The notes: a model not told the origin generated them from the letters alone. Positions 8,133-18,053 are shown, numbered from the stretch's first letter. The stretch: DNA of 64,000 nucleotides from Coriobacteriaceae bacterium (GCA_902363875.1 CABJBO010000009.1:3602-67601), one strand, 5' to 3'. A program made the numbers and translations.

Positions 8133-9146
8133 ATGAAGCGCATCCTTCTCATCGCCACGGGCGGCACCATCGCATCGACCGAGGACGGCAACGGCCTCTC
8201 CCCCGCCCTGACCGGTGAGGAACTCGCCCAGAGCGTTCCCGAGATCTCGGGCCTCTGCGAGCTCGACGTCGTGCAGCCCATGAACATCGACAGCACCAAT
8301 ATGCGCCCGAGCGACTGGATGCGTATCCGCGACGTCATCGTCGAAGGCTATGCCGATCACGACGGCTTCGTAGTCCTTCACGGCACCGACACCATGAGCT
8401 ACACCGCGGCGGCGCTTTCCTATCTGATTCAGGACAGTCCCAAGCCCATCGTACTCACCGGCTCGCAAAAGCCCATGGGCAACCCCTTTACCGATGCCAA
8501 GCTCAACCTGTACCAGAGCCTGCTCTATGCGCTCGACGAGCATTCACACGACGTCTCGATCGTGTTTGGCGGCGTCGCCATTGCCGGCACGCGCGCCCGC
8601 AAGCAGCGCACCATGAGCTTTAACGCGTTCATTAGTGTCAACTATCCGCCCATTGCCTACATCCGCAACGACCGCATTGTGCGCAACGGGCTTCACGGCA
8701 CTCACCAGAATGAGAATCCGGTTCGTTTCTACGACAGTATCGACCCGCGCGTGTTTGTCCTTAAGCTGACACCCGGCGTGAACCCGGGTATCCTGGACGC
8801 CCTTGCCGATAGCTACGACGCCATGATTCTGGAGACCTTTGGCATTGGCGGTATCCCCGAGTTTGGTGAGTCGGGCGAGTCATTCCAGGAGGCGATTTTC
8901 CGCTGGGTCGATTCGGGCCGTACTGTCGTTATGACCACGCAGGTCCCCGAAGAGGGCCTCGATTTGGGCGTTTATGAGGTCGGCCGTGCTTACGCGGATC
9001 ATCCGGGCATTCTGCGCGGCGACGACATGACCACCGAGACGCTCGTGGCCAAGACCATGTGGGCACTCGGCCAGTCACGTGATGCGGCCGAGATTCAGCG
9101 CCTGTTCTACAGCCAAGTCAACCACGACCGCATCCCGATGGCGTAA
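8133..9146 (+). CDS. ansA: Type I (cytoplasmic) L-asparaginase
   Basis: The 337-residue protein starts MKRILLIATGGTIAST, with the first catalytic Thr motif TGGTIAS at residues ~9-15, and has the second motif HGTDTM near residue 86. No signal peptide is present, which fits the low-affinity cytoplasmic type I enzyme that hydrolyses asparagine to aspartate and ammonia. I took the ATG at 8133, preceded by AGGAAT; the frame upstream is not family-like. The conserved TGSQKPMGNPFTDAKLN segment supports the family. It appears to be a single-gene unit. Confidence 0.93.
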   Translation: MKRILLIATGGTIASTEDGNGLSPALTGEELAQSVPEISGLCELDVVQPMNIDSTNMRPSDWMRIRDVIVEGYADHDGFVVLHGTDTMSYTAAALSYLIQDSPKPIVLTGSQKPMGNPFTDAKLNLYQSLLYALDEHSHDVSIVFGGVAIAGTRARKQRTMSFNAFISVNYPPIAYIRNDRIVRNGLHGTHQNENPVRFYDSIDPRVFVLKLTPGVNPGILDALADSYDAMILETFGIGGIPEFGESGESFQEAIFRWVDSGRTVVMTTQVPEEGLDLGVYEVGRAYADHPGILRGDDMTTETLVAKTMWALGQSRDAAEIQRLFYSQVNHDRIPMA

Positions 9147-9168
9147 TTCAGTTGTCGACGGGTATCCC

Positions 9169-9387
9169 CTATTCGATCCCCTCGAGAAGCTCTGACACCG
9201 TCATGCCGAGTGCGGGCGCGATCTTAAATAGAACCTTGAGCGTGAAATTTGCCGTCCCATCTTCGATTCGGTCGAGGTAGGGTCGGCTGATTCCTGTCGC
9301 CACACAAAAATCAACCTTGGAGATACCAAGGTCTCTGCGCGCCTCTTCGACCCGCCTGCCAAGAATCTGTTTCGCACGTTCGTCCAT
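9169..9387 (-). CDS. Small XRE-family regulator
   Basis: The 72-residue protein is essentially one helix-turn-helix domain (LGISKVDFCVATGISRPYLD, then RIEDGTANFTLKVLFKIAPAL). It has no effector domain. It is transcribed divergently from an unknown 129-codon gene, with a perfect 26-bp palindrome (9416-9441) between them. This suggests that it binds the palindrome and controls both genes. The ribosome site is weak, consistent with low expression. Confidence 0.75.
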   Translation of the reverse strand: MDERAKQILGRRVEEARRDLGISKVDFCVATGISRPYLDRIEDGTANFTLKVLFKIAPALGMTVSELLEGIE

Positions 9388-9415
9388 GCAGCCGAGTTTG
9401 AAATGGAGCCGAACA

Positions 9416-9441
9416 AAAACGTAAACTATAGTTTACGTTTT
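9416..9441. promoter_or_regulatory. Perfect 26-bp palindrome, probable operator
   Basis: Bases 9416-9441 form an uninterrupted palindrome centred on CTATAG, each half reading AAAACGTAAACTA. It lies 29 bases upstream of the XRE gene start and 23 upstream of the divergent gene start, overlapping where promoters are expected. The XRE protein is the likely binder. Confidence 0.6.
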
Positions 9442-9463
9442 GCCGAATATACAGGAGTTTTCT

Positions 9464-9853
9464 ATGTCGGCTTGCTCGATTTACATGCGTCAGAAATCAC
9501 GTTGCGCAGACGGTGTGCAGCCCAAGATTGTCATCGTTGAGGCCGAATACCTTTCCCCAGACGAACGAACGGCCTTTGCGTTGCTATCGAGCCGTGTTGC
9601 GACCGCACTACTCCCCGACCCGGCGAGAGGCGAGCTCGCCGCTCAATGTCAGGCGTTCGGCTGCGCCCTTGGCCAGGCCGTAGTAATAGCAACCAGCCAG
9701 CGTGGCCTGCCCCTTCTCCTCGAAGCCGGCGTCGCGCTCGCCCTTCGCGGTGCCGGATACGAAAACGAGGCCGCCGCCGATGTAGTCTTTCAACCACGAT
9801 CGAGCGGCGGCCTCGCAGCAGCCATCGAATATGCTTGCAGGCTCGTTGCCTAA
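9464..9853 (+). CDS. Unknown protein with resemblance to the C-terminal part of Cof/HAD phosphatases
   Basis: The 129-residue product begins MSACSIYMRQKSRC; the ATG at 9464 follows AGGAG. I do not recognise a named family. Its second half (GLPLLLEAGVALALRGAG, then AAADVVFQPRSSGGLAAAIEYA) resembles the end of Cof-type HAD hydrolases, where NDLPMLEAAG is followed by AADYVT and a Gly-hydrophobic helix. The catalytic GDGxND is replaced by ATSQRG and no DxD nucleophile motif is present, so it would be inactive as a phosphatase. It may be a sensor or remnant. It is divergent from an XRE regulator across a palindrome. Confidence 0.5.
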   Translation: MSACSIYMRQKSRCADGVQPKIVIVEAEYLSPDERTAFALLSSRVATALLPDPARGELAAQCQAFGCALGQAVVIATSQRGLPLLLEAGVALALRGAGYENEAAADVVFQPRSSGGLAAAIEYACRLVA

Positions 9854-9862
9854 AGGCGCAAG

Positions 9863-10246
9863 CTAAAAGCCCAGGCCAAAGCCTGTTCCGGTAATAGCCG
9901 AGTACATAAAGTAGACGTTGATTACGTTGAGGAACACACCCGTGATGCAGCCGTTTCGCAGGTAGCGCTCGCACACGATGCGCGCCATGGCGGCGGAGTC
10001 ATCATTGTTTTTAGCCTGACGTCCTGCCGTAAAGTACGTCGCCACGCTCAGCAGCAGGTTGAGCACCGGCAGTGCCAGCAGCTCGTAGCTCTTGCCCCAG
10101 CGCGTCACCTCACCGGCCGCGTTAAACTTCGTTGCCACCTCGGGACCAATGTTGGGGATAACACACGCTGCAACCACCAGCGGAATCACCGCAAGTACGA
10201 GCAACGCAATACCCATGTAGCCAGCTTTTTTGCCATATTTAAACAT
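9863..10246 (-). CDS. DUF1648-like small membrane protein
   Basis: This 127-residue protein has three predicted membrane segments (about residues 10-33, 57-75 and 97-120). The first is followed by IPNIGPEVATKFNAAGEVTRWG, the P-x(n)-N-x-x-G-x-x-x-x-W/G pattern of DUF1648, the domain found in SdpI-type immunity proteins and relatives. It is too short to be full SdpI. It lies 11 bases after ychF on the same strand and may be co-transcribed. Function is unknown. Confidence 0.6.
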   Translation of the reverse strand: MFKYGKKAGYMGIALLVLAVIPLVVAACVIPNIGPEVATKFNAAGEVTRWGKSYELLALPVLNLLLSVATYFTAGRQAKNNDDSAAMARIVCERYLRNGCITGVFLNVINVYFMYSAITGTGFGLGF

Positions 10247-10257
10247 ATGCGTCGTCC

Positions 10258-11334
<1,077 letters not shown>

Positions 11335-11377
11335 GACAGCTCCTTTTGATACAGGTACTTCAAACTGCATAAGTATA

Positions 11378-11421
11378 GCGCCGCCGCAGCATCCAGGCGA
11401 ACCCGGACGCCACGGCGGCGC
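11378..11421. repeat. GC-rich inverted repeat, possible terminator
   Basis: Nine-base arms GCGCCGCCG (11378-11386) and CGGCGGCGC (11413-11421) lie between the polyferredoxin gene and ychF. There is no T tract, so termination after the polyferredoxin gene is only a possibility. Confidence 0.35.
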
Positions 11422-11448
11422 AAATGAAGCAGAGATAGGGGTCGCTGA

Positions 11449-12702
11449 CTAGTCTGCGAGCTTTTCCACCTGATCGAGCATCTTATCGAGCTTGGCCTTT
11501 GCCTCGGCCTTGACCTTCTCGGCCTCCTCGTGAGCCTTCGCCTTCTGGGCGGCCTTTTCCTCGGCTTCGGGATCGACGACGACCAGACTGGACGCGTCAT
11601 GCTCAACCAACTTGAGCGCATGCTCGGGGCACACCTTAACGCAGGCACCACAGCCCAAGCAATACGTGGACTCCAACGCAAAGCGGCCGCTTCCCACCAA
11701 ATCGCAGGCGAACGTGGGACATACATTGACACACTCGCCACACGACGTGCACTTGTCAAAATCACACTCAGGCGTGCACACCTGCATGTTCTGGGCAAGC
11801 TCGGGATGGTTTTGCAATGTCGAGAGCACCAACTGGCGACCGTGCGTGAGCGAACGGCGACGCTTGGTCGTCGTAGTGCCGCACATGGTGTTGAGCGTGC
11901 GCTCGAGCTGGGTAATCTGGTGGCGGTGAGCTTTGAGCTTCTGCGTCACCGAAGCCAGCGCCGCCGTTGCCGGGTTGAGCTTGGTCACGGTAAGGCCCGT
12001 GGTGCGGGCGATCTTTTCCATGTACTCTTTGCGCTCGTACTCGCGGCGTTTATGGCACTTGAGGCTCTTGGGATCGACCTCCAGACCCATGCCCGTGCCC
12101 GCCCACTCCTCGGCGGTAGCAATGGCCTCGCCCAGGATGTCCTCGCCACCGGTGTTACGGCACTTATCGCACACGCCCAGCGGCAGGTACACGCTTACGT
12201 TGGGATAGTCGGCCAGTACCGAAAACCAGGTCTCGGCCGTAATATCGCCCACACAGGCGACAACAACCTCGTTCTCGCGCGGCATGCGTTTAAGGGCACG
12301 CGTGCAGGTAACGTAGGCAGTCTCGTGGCTCGTAGCCGCCGAGACAATGTCGTCGTAAACGTTTTTGGGTGCAAGGCGCGGAGAGATGATCGCCTCCGTC
12401 GGGCAAGCAGCGGCGCACAGACCGCACTTACGGCAACTGTCGAGAATCTCGATAGCATCTTCCTCGATCTCGATGGCGTTGACCGGACACACGTCCATGC
12501 ACGCGGTGCAGCCGCTCTTTTCGTTTTTACAGGTCAGGCACGGTATGGTGTTACCGCGCGGACGCTCCTTGTAGTCAGCAGGATTCCACTGTGGAGCCGA
12601 CGGATCGAGTGCGTCGGTCACACCGCCAAGCGGGTTTTTAAGAAAGTCGAAACCCTTGCTGATCTCGATAATGTCATCAAACAGATCGTGTTCCTGCGCC
12701 AT
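11449..12702 (-). CDS. Polyferredoxin-like 4Fe-4S protein
   Basis: This 417-residue protein has four 4Fe-4S motifs: CLTCKNEKSGCTACMDVCP and CRKCGLCAAACP near the N terminus, and CTSCGECVNVCP and CLGCGACVKVCP near the C terminus. A central region contains extra Cys (VVACVGD, VCDKCRN) and a CxnC pattern somewhat like methyl viologen-hydrogenase delta-type electron carriers. The tail is a charged Lys/Glu/Ala coiled coil. No membrane segment is seen. It probably shuttles electrons between redox partners, but no partner genes adjoin it. The ATG at 12702 follows GGAGGGG. Confidence 0.7.
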   Translation of the reverse strand: MAQEHDLFDDIIEISKGFDFLKNPLGGVTDALDPSAPQWNPADYKERPRGNTIPCLTCKNEKSGCTACMDVCPVNAIEIEEDAIEILDSCRKCGLCAAACPTEAIISPRLAPKNVYDDIVSAATSHETAYVTCTRALKRMPRENEVVVACVGDITAETWFSVLADYPNVSVYLPLGVCDKCRNTGGEDILGEAIATAEEWAGTGMGLEVDPKSLKCHKRREYERKEYMEKIARTTGLTVTKLNPATAALASVTQKLKAHRHQITQLERTLNTMCGTTTTKRRRSLTHGRQLVLSTLQNHPELAQNMQVCTPECDFDKCTSCGECVNVCPTFACDLVGSGRFALESTYCLGCGACVKVCPEHALKLVEHDASSLVVVDPEAEEKAAQKAKAHEEAEKVKAEAKAKLDKMLDQVEKLAD

Positions 12703-12853
12703 GCGCGGCCCCTCCCTGAGCAGTGCAAACAAGCAAGAGATAATGATACGCTATCGGCCCACGCCTCGGGCAAATTACACGCGGAGCATCTTTGCGGCAA
12801 ATAGCCCATGGCCTATCGCTGCCTCGATTGCACAAGATCAATCAAGCGCCAAA

Positions 12854-13921
12854 CTATGCCTCGCACATGAGCTGCACGAGCTTTTGTTTGGTCACCTTGG
12901 CCTGCTCGTTGGCCATATTGCGTTCGTTTCTAAAGGCCGCATCCGCAACGCTCATCAGGTCGGCATCGGAAATCTCGCCAAGGCCCAGCTCCTCGAGCGT
13001 CGTCGGCAGACCGACGCGCTGGCAAAACTCGAGCACCTGATCAAGCTCGGGTGCACGCTCCAGGCGCAGCTGCACCACCAGACCAAATGCCACGGCCTCA
13101 CCATGCATGGCCTTGCACTCGGGCAGAATCGTCAGCCCGTTGGCGATGGCATGCGCCAACGCCAAGCCGCCACTCTCAAAGCCGACACCCGAGAGCAAAA
13201 TATTGCACTCGATCAGGCGTTCAACCGCTGGCGACGTACGCCCCTTTTTGAGATCGCGCTTGGCAGCGACACCGCACTCCATAAGTGTGTCGTAGCAGGC
13301 ACGAGCCGCAACCAGAGCCAAGTGCCCCGGCGCGCCACCGTGCTCGTTGGCGCCGTGCGCCGCGGCGCACGAACGCGCCTCGAAGTACGTTGCCAGCGCA
13401 TCGCCCATACCAGCGACCGTCATACGCAGTGGGGCCGCTGCGACCACGTTGGTATCGACCACGACCAGATCTGGATTCTTCTCGAGCATCAGGTAGCGGT
13501 CGAACGACCCATCCTCGTGATACAGCACCGAAATCGCGCTGCACGGACCATCCATTGAGGCCGCCGTGGGACATACGCACAACGGCAACTCGGCATAAAA
13601 CGCTACTGCCTTGGCGACATCGAGCATCTTGCCACCGCCAATACCCACCACCATGTCGCAATACTCAGCCAGGGCTTCCTTAGCCATTTCGGCAACAGCC
13701 TCTTCCGTACACGGACCGTTGTAAATTTTAAAGAACGGCTCGCTTAGATCGTCGTCCAGAAATCCATCGACAATCTGCCTGCACAGCCGATCCTCGGTGC
13801 CCTGGTCAAACAAGACATAGGCAGCGCAGCCCAACCATGACAAATACCTGCCCTGACGCGAAAGTTCGCCCGGCCCCTGAACATACCGACCGGGACCGCC
13901 GTAAACCATAGGAAGCGCCAT
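12854..13921 (-). CDS. Glycerol dehydrogenase-family protein (paralogue 1)
   Basis: The 355-residue protein starts MALPMVYGGPGRYVQGPGELS and carries GIGGGKMLDVAKA (nucleotide-binding), CPTAASMDGPCSAISVLY and KNPDLVVVDTNVV, all diagnostic of GldA-type metal-dependent dehydrogenases that oxidise glycerol to dihydroxyacetone with NAD. It is a diverged paralogue of the next gene upstream: the usual TIASTDAP reads TAASMDGP, so its substrate may differ. It is separated from that gene by hairpins and a terminator, so it likely has its own promoter. Confidence 0.8.
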   Translation of the reverse strand: MALPMVYGGPGRYVQGPGELSRQGRYLSWLGCAAYVLFDQGTEDRLCRQIVDGFLDDDLSEPFFKIYNGPCTEEAVAEMAKEALAEYCDMVVGIGGGKMLDVAKAVAFYAELPLCVCPTAASMDGPCSAISVLYHEDGSFDRYLMLEKNPDLVVVDTNVVAAAPLRMTVAGMGDALATYFEARSCAAAHGANEHGGAPGHLALVAARACYDTLMECGVAAKRDLKKGRTSPAVERLIECNILLSGVGFESGGLALAHAIANGLTILPECKAMHGEAVAFGLVVQLRLERAPELDQVLEFCQRVGLPTTLEELGLGEISDADLMSVADAAFRNERNMANEQAKVTKQKLVQLMCEA

Positions 13922-13950
13922 ACGAGAATCCGCCCTTCATCAAACAACGA

Positions 13951-14015
13951 TTGGTGCAAAGTAACCTGACCCCTTTGCACCAACTTGGTGCGATGGGGTC
14001 AGGTTGGTTTGCACC
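13951..14015. repeat. Double hairpin repeat with GGGGTCAGGTT core
   Basis: TTGGTGCAAAG (13951-13961) pairs with CTTTGCACCAA (13973-13983). The whole first half also pairs with the segment 13996-14015, giving a long imperfect palindrome with GGGGTCAGGTT/AACCTGACCCC arms. It resembles the hairpins at 21326 and 54784, which suggests a REP-like intergenic family. Confidence 0.6.
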
Positions 14016-14020
14016 ATAGC

Positions 14021-14056
14021 AAAAAGGGGCAAAGCCGTCTGCTGGCTTTGCCCCTT
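14021..14056 (-). terminator. Intrinsic terminator after gldA
   Basis: Arms 14044-14056 and 14024-14036 form a perfect 13-bp stem, followed on the minus strand by five T residues (14025-14021). It lies 12 bases past the gldA stop. Confidence 0.85.
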
Positions 14057-14068
14057 CCTTAGCTTGAT

Positions 14069-15169
14069 TTACTCATCCATAAGGTAGTAGTGACCCAGCG
14101 CGTCGGCACCCAGGATGGCGTTTGCGACCATCTCGGGCGTCACCTCAAACGGCATGTTGCACATGGTGTCATCGGGCGCGCAGGCGGCCTCGGCAACAAT
14201 CATGGCCTGCTCGCGCGTAAGCTCGGCAACGCCAAGTTCCTTCATCGTGACCGGCAGGCCCAGCTCAATGCAGAAGCCCAAGACTTCCTCGAGTTTCTCA
14301 GTCGGAGCATCCTCGAGTACCAGCTGAACGATGGTGCCAAAGGCGACCTTCTCGCCGTGATACATGCCGTGGCACTCGGGCAGCATCGTCAGGCCATTGT
14401 GGATGGCATGAGCAGCAGCAAGGCCCGAGCTCTCAAAGCCAATGCCCGAAAGCAGCGTATTGGCCTCGATGATATGCTCGACGGCAGGCGTGAGCGCACC
14501 CTTCTCCAGCGCGACCTTGGCCTTGACGCCATCGGCCATAAGCGTCTCGTAGCAGAGCTTGGCAAGCGCCAGACCGGCCATGCCGCCTTTGCCACCAGCG
14601 CAGGTGCCACCGTCGGCATCGTGCGTCGCCTGGGCCTCAAAGTAGGTTGCGAGCGCATCGCCCATACCTGCCACCGTCAGGCGTACCGGGCTCGCCGCGA
14701 TAACCGTCGTATCCATAAGAACGATATTGGGGTTCGCCTTAAGGAACAGGTACTTATCGAACTGGCCGTCATCGGTATAGAGCACGGAGAGCGCCGAGCA
14801 CGGGGCATCGGTCGAAGCGATGGTGGGGCAAATGATGACCGGGGACTCCAGGTAGTAGGCGACGGCCTTGGCGGTGTCGAGGATCTTGCCGCCACCGACG
14901 CCGACGATGATGTCGCAGCCGTTGTCGCGCGCGAGCGCAACCAGGCGATCGACCTCGCTCTTGGAGCACTCGCCGTTAAAGTCCTCAAACAGCAGCTCGG
15001 CCTTAGCCTCGGCAAAACCACCCTCGATCTTGGCACCGACGCGCTTCTTGCCCGAAGGCGTCACGATGACGAGGGCCTTAGCGCCGAGCGGCTCGACATA
15101 GGAGCCGAGCTTGGCGAGCTCGTCCGGACCCTGGATGTACTTGCTGGGGCTATTGAAAATTGCAGCCAT
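14069..15169 (-). CDS. gldA: Glycerol dehydrogenase (paralogue 2)
   Basis: The 366-residue protein begins MAAIFNSPSKYIQGPDEL, closely following the GldA family start, so I prefer the ATG at 15169 over one two codons earlier. It shows GVGGGKILDTAKA for NAD binding, CPTIASTDAPCSALSVLYTDDG and, near the C-terminal half, AHAIHNGL with metal-ligand His residues. It oxidises glycerol to dihydroxyacetone or works in reverse during fermentation. A terminator follows, and the Fe-alcohol dehydrogenase upstream has its own terminator, so it is an independent unit in a tandem trio of related dehydrogenases. Confidence 0.9.
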   Translation of the reverse strand: MAAIFNSPSKYIQGPDELAKLGSYVEPLGAKALVIVTPSGKKRVGAKIEGGFAEAKAELLFEDFNGECSKSEVDRLVALARDNGCDIIVGVGGGKILDTAKAVAYYLESPVIICPTIASTDAPCSALSVLYTDDGQFDKYLFLKANPNIVLMDTTVIAASPVRLTVAGMGDALATYFEAQATHDADGGTCAGGKGGMAGLALAKLCYETLMADGVKAKVALEKGALTPAVEHIIEANTLLSGIGFESSGLAAAHAIHNGLTMLPECHGMYHGEKVAFGTIVQLVLEDAPTEKLEEVLGFCIELGLPVTMKELGVAELTREQAMIVAEAACAPDDTMCNMPFEVTPEMVANAILGADALGHYYLMDE

Positions 15170-15184
15170 AACCATCCCATTCTC

Positions 15185-15230
15185 TAAAAGAAAAAAGAAA
15201 GGGGCTCCGTACGGATACGTGCGGAGCCCC
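15185..15230 (-). terminator. Intrinsic terminator after the Fe-alcohol dehydrogenase
   Basis: GGGGCTCCG (15201-15209) pairs with CGGAGCCCC (15222-15230), followed on the minus strand by a T/C-rich run (15200-15185). It separates the alcohol dehydrogenase from gldA. Confidence 0.85.
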
Positions 15231-15252
15231 TCGTTACGATAACAAGAGTCGA

Positions 15253-16476
15253 TTAGAAATCGATGTCGGTGTCGTAGTAGCAGGCCTTGAGGATCTTCTC
15301 GAAGTCGGCAGCCTTGGTCTCACGCGGGTTCTCGGGCGTGCAGGCGTCGGTCTCGGCGTTCGCAGCGATCTCGGGCAGCTTGGCGAGGAACTCATCCTCG
15401 GAAACCATCTGCGGGTTCTCGGCGTCGACCTTCACGCCACCATTCGCGTAATCCTTGATGGACTGCGGAATGTTGAGCTGGTCGTTGAGGTCGCGGATCT
15501 TCTGGACGAGCGCAGCGATGAGCTCCTCGTTGGTCTCGCCGGGAAGGTGCAGGATCTCCTTGGCCACGTAAGCGTAACGCTCGGCAGCACGCGGGTCCTT
15601 GGAGTTCCACTGGATGACCTTGCCCAGGTACATGGCGTTAGCAGCACCGTGGATGATGTGGCCGTTCTCGAAGGCAGCACCGGTCTTGTGAGCCATGGAG
15701 TGAACGATGCCGAGCAGGCCCGAGGAGAAGGCGATACCGGCGATGCACTGAGCCTCGTGCATGTGCTGACGGGCCTCATGGTCGCCAGCATAGGACTTGG
15801 GCAGCCACTCGACGATCTCGCGGATGCCGTGCAGGGCGTTGGCGTCGGTGAACATAGAGGCGCAGGTGGAAACGTAGGCCTCCATGCAGTGGGTCAGAGC
15901 ATCCATGCCGGTGTGAGCGCACAGCTTGGCGGGCATGGTGTAGGTGAGCTCGGGGTCGACGATGGCGACATCAGGGGTGATGTTGAAGTCGGCCAGCGGG
16001 TACTTGATGCCCTTGGCGTAGTCGGTGATGACGGAGAACGCGGTGACCTCGGTAGCGGTGCCGGAGGTAGAGGAGATGGCGCAGAAATGAGCCTTCTGAC
16101 GCAGCTCGGGGAAGCTGAACGGCTGGATGATGTTATCGAAGGACTCCTCGGGATACTCGTAGAAGACCCACATGGCCTTAGCGGCATCGATGGGCGAGCC
16201 GCCGCCGATGGCGATAATCCAGTCGGGCTCGAACTCGCGCATGGCCTCGGCGCCCTTCATGACCGTCTCGATGGACGGATCGGACTCGACGCCCTCGAAC
16301 AGCTTGACCTCGAAGCCGCCCTCTTTGAGGTCGGCCTCAACGTCCTGCAGGAACCCGCCGCGGCGCATAGAGCTGCCGCCAGAAACGATGATGGCCTTCT
16401 TGCCCTTGAGGTTCTTCACCTCGTGGCGAGCGCCCTCACCAAAGTACAGATCGCGAGGATTGGTAAAACGTCCCAT
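15253..16476 (-). CDS. Iron-containing alcohol dehydrogenase
   Basis: This 407-residue group III alcohol dehydrogenase shows IAIGGGSPIDAAKAMW for nucleotide binding, STSGTATEVTAFSVITD, and metal-ligand residues in HSMAHKTGAAF and NGHIIHGAAN. The closest named enzymes are NAD(P)H-dependent butanol/lactaldehyde-type dehydrogenases, so a fermentative aldehyde-to-alcohol role is expected. The ATG at 16476 was chosen because AGGAGG precedes it and MGRFTNPRDLYFGEGA is family-like. A hairpin in the 5' leader (16518-16542) may influence expression. It terminates at a strong hairpin. Confidence 0.9.
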   Translation of the reverse strand: MGRFTNPRDLYFGEGARHEVKNLKGKKAIIVSGGSSMRRGGFLQDVEADLKEGGFEVKLFEGVESDPSIETVMKGAEAMREFEPDWIIAIGGGSPIDAAKAMWVFYEYPEESFDNIIQPFSFPELRQKAHFCAISSTSGTATEVTAFSVITDYAKGIKYPLADFNITPDVAIVDPELTYTMPAKLCAHTGMDALTHCMEAYVSTCASMFTDANALHGIREIVEWLPKSYAGDHEARQHMHEAQCIAGIAFSSGLLGIVHSMAHKTGAAFENGHIIHGAANAMYLGKVIQWNSKDPRAAERYAYVAKEILHLPGETNEELIAALVQKIRDLNDQLNIPQSIKDYANGGVKVDAENPQMVSEDEFLAKLPEIAANAETDACTPENPRETKAADFEKILKACYYDTDIDF

Positions 16477-16976
16477 ACTGTGCCTCCTAAACAAGCCCCT
16501 CTTAGACTTGCGTATATAACGGAGCACCCGATTGGCTCCGTTAGGACCGTTTTGCGCGTTGCCGGCGATGACAATGCGCGATGTCTAAACGTCTCAACGC
16601 TCAGACAAACACTATTCTACCGTTCTGGTTGGTCAGTTATTCACCTAAAGCCGACAATGATGAAACGTTTTTTCTATCCCTGAAGACCCTTGTGGGGCAT
16701 TCATACTCCCAAGCTGGGCAAACGTTTTATCAAGGTTGACCACATATCCCGGGCAGGACTGTGCCCCTCCAAAATGCACCCCGTTCGCCGCCAAAAATCG
16801 ACCGTTTGCGGCACCGTGATACCACTCAGTCGTCCCAGGTGCCGACATTTGTGCGGCATCCGTCTTCGTGGTGCAAAGGTGCATGTCCAAGTGCGGCACC
16901 CCCGGTGTGCCACATGCGGGTAAACTAGAACCTTATATAGAGACATTTGAACCCTAACCGCAGCAAAGGAGGCCCC
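16477..16976. promoter_or_regulatory. Intergenic region between the alcohol dehydrogenase and TPR-like gene
   Basis: No gene is supported in these 500 bases. Near the left end, AACGGAGC (16518-16525) and GCTCCGTT (16535-16542) form a leader hairpin for the alcohol dehydrogenase, with TATATA at 16513-16518. The part from 16800 to 16920 repeats GTGCCGCAC/GTGCGGCAC-like words in both orientations, suggesting secondary structure or operators ahead of the rightward genes. AAAGGAGG precedes the start at 16977. Confidence 0.35.
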
Positions 16977-18053
16977 ATGGCATTCGATCCCATTCAAGAG
17001 GATTGCCATCGCCTCGTTCTTGAGGCCTTGCGCCGCGACAATATCCCGCTCACCGACGGTGCCGCCGTAGAGCGTCTGATGGAACAATTCACTCGCAACC
17101 CCGCGCCGCTCATCGTGCACGACCGCGACCGCGCCGGGCACCTCATTGCCAAGGTGGTCGAGGCTGTCGACTACCGCATTCCCTTTATCCCTGACGATAC
17201 CCAGGCAGAGCAAGAAGAGGCCGCAGCCGAGAACATGCTCCGCGAGGCAGCCGCGCTCGATCCGAGCAACTGGGATGCCCAGCGCATGCTGACGGCCCTC
17301 ACCGCCGACTCCAACGAGGAATACGTACAGTACCTGGTATCCAAGCGCGATGAAGTCGAACACGACCTGGCGCTCAAGATCGTCTCGGCGCAGGACCCCT
17401 ACGAGCGCGAGGCCGCAGGCGACCTTATGCGCCGCCCCTACCTGCGCTGGCTTGCCGCCTTGGCATCGCGCGCGCTCATTAGCGGCCGCTACCGCATGTC
17501 GCTCGAAGCCGCAAACCGCAGCCTCGACTTTGCGCCCAACGACCCCGCCGGCGTCCGCCATACTGCGATGCTTGCCATGGCAAAGCTCGAATACCCCGCC
17601 GAGGAGCTCAAGCGCTTTCGCTCTGCCCACTCCGTCCCCTATCTCGCTAACACGCCGCTGCGCCGTCGTCCCAAGGACGCGGAGCGTGACTTGGACCCGT
17701 GGACGCTCATCGCGCTGATGAGCGCAGCCTGGCGCGAGCTGGACTACGAGGGTGCCGAGCACTACCTGCGTATCCTTGCGCGCTCGTGCCCGCACGCAGC
17801 CGAGGCGCTCTACTTCCAAACCGAGTTTCCCGATGGCGTCTATGCCCGCGTCAACGTGGGTGCAGGCTCCACCGACGAGCTCGTCCTTGCACTCTCCGAG
17901 GCGACGCCGGTACTGCAGGAGGGCCTGGGCGCGCCCGACAACGCCAGCTTTGCCGCCTGGGTCGCCACCAACGACATCGTGCGCTCCCAGATCGACGAGC
18001 GCATACTGCGGGCGGCCGAGCAGGGCTTGCCGTTTAAGGGAGGAGACCTCTAA
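16977..18053 (+). CDS. Hypothetical TPR-like protein A
   Basis: The 358-residue product starts MAFDPIQEDCHRLVLEALRRD. It is soluble, rich in Ala/Leu helices and contains repeated helix-turn-helix stretches of TPR type (for example SLEAANRSLDFAPNDPAGVRHTAMLAMAKLEYPAEELKRF). I recognise no named family. It ends in TAATG, sharing one base with the next gene, so the two are translationally coupled. The neighbour downstream is similarly built, suggesting an ancient duplication or paired scaffold proteins. Placement just upstream of the MurT-GatD gene hints at, but does not prove, an envelope role. Confidence 0.6.
   Translation: MAFDPIQEDCHRLVLEALRRDNIPLTDGAAVERLMEQFTRNPAPLIVHDRDRAGHLIAKVVEAVDYRIPFIPDDTQAEQEEAAAENMLREAAALDPSNWDAQRMLTALTADSNEEYVQYLVSKRDEVEHDLALKIVSAQDPYEREAAGDLMRRPYLRWLAALASRALISGRYRMSLEAANRSLDFAPNDPAGVRHTAMLAMAKLEYPAEELKRFRSAHSVPYLANTPLRRRPKDAERDLDPWTLIALMSAAWRELDYEGAEHYLRILARSCPHAAEALYFQTEFPDGVYARVNVGAGSTDELVLALSEATPVLQEGLGAPDNASFAAWVATNDIVRSQIDERILRAAEQGLPFKGGDL

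Noticed and set aside
9531..9974. 147-codon minus-strand ORF opposite the HAD-like gene
   Set aside because: Arg-rich mirror frame without a start signal; the plus-strand gene has a good ribosome site.
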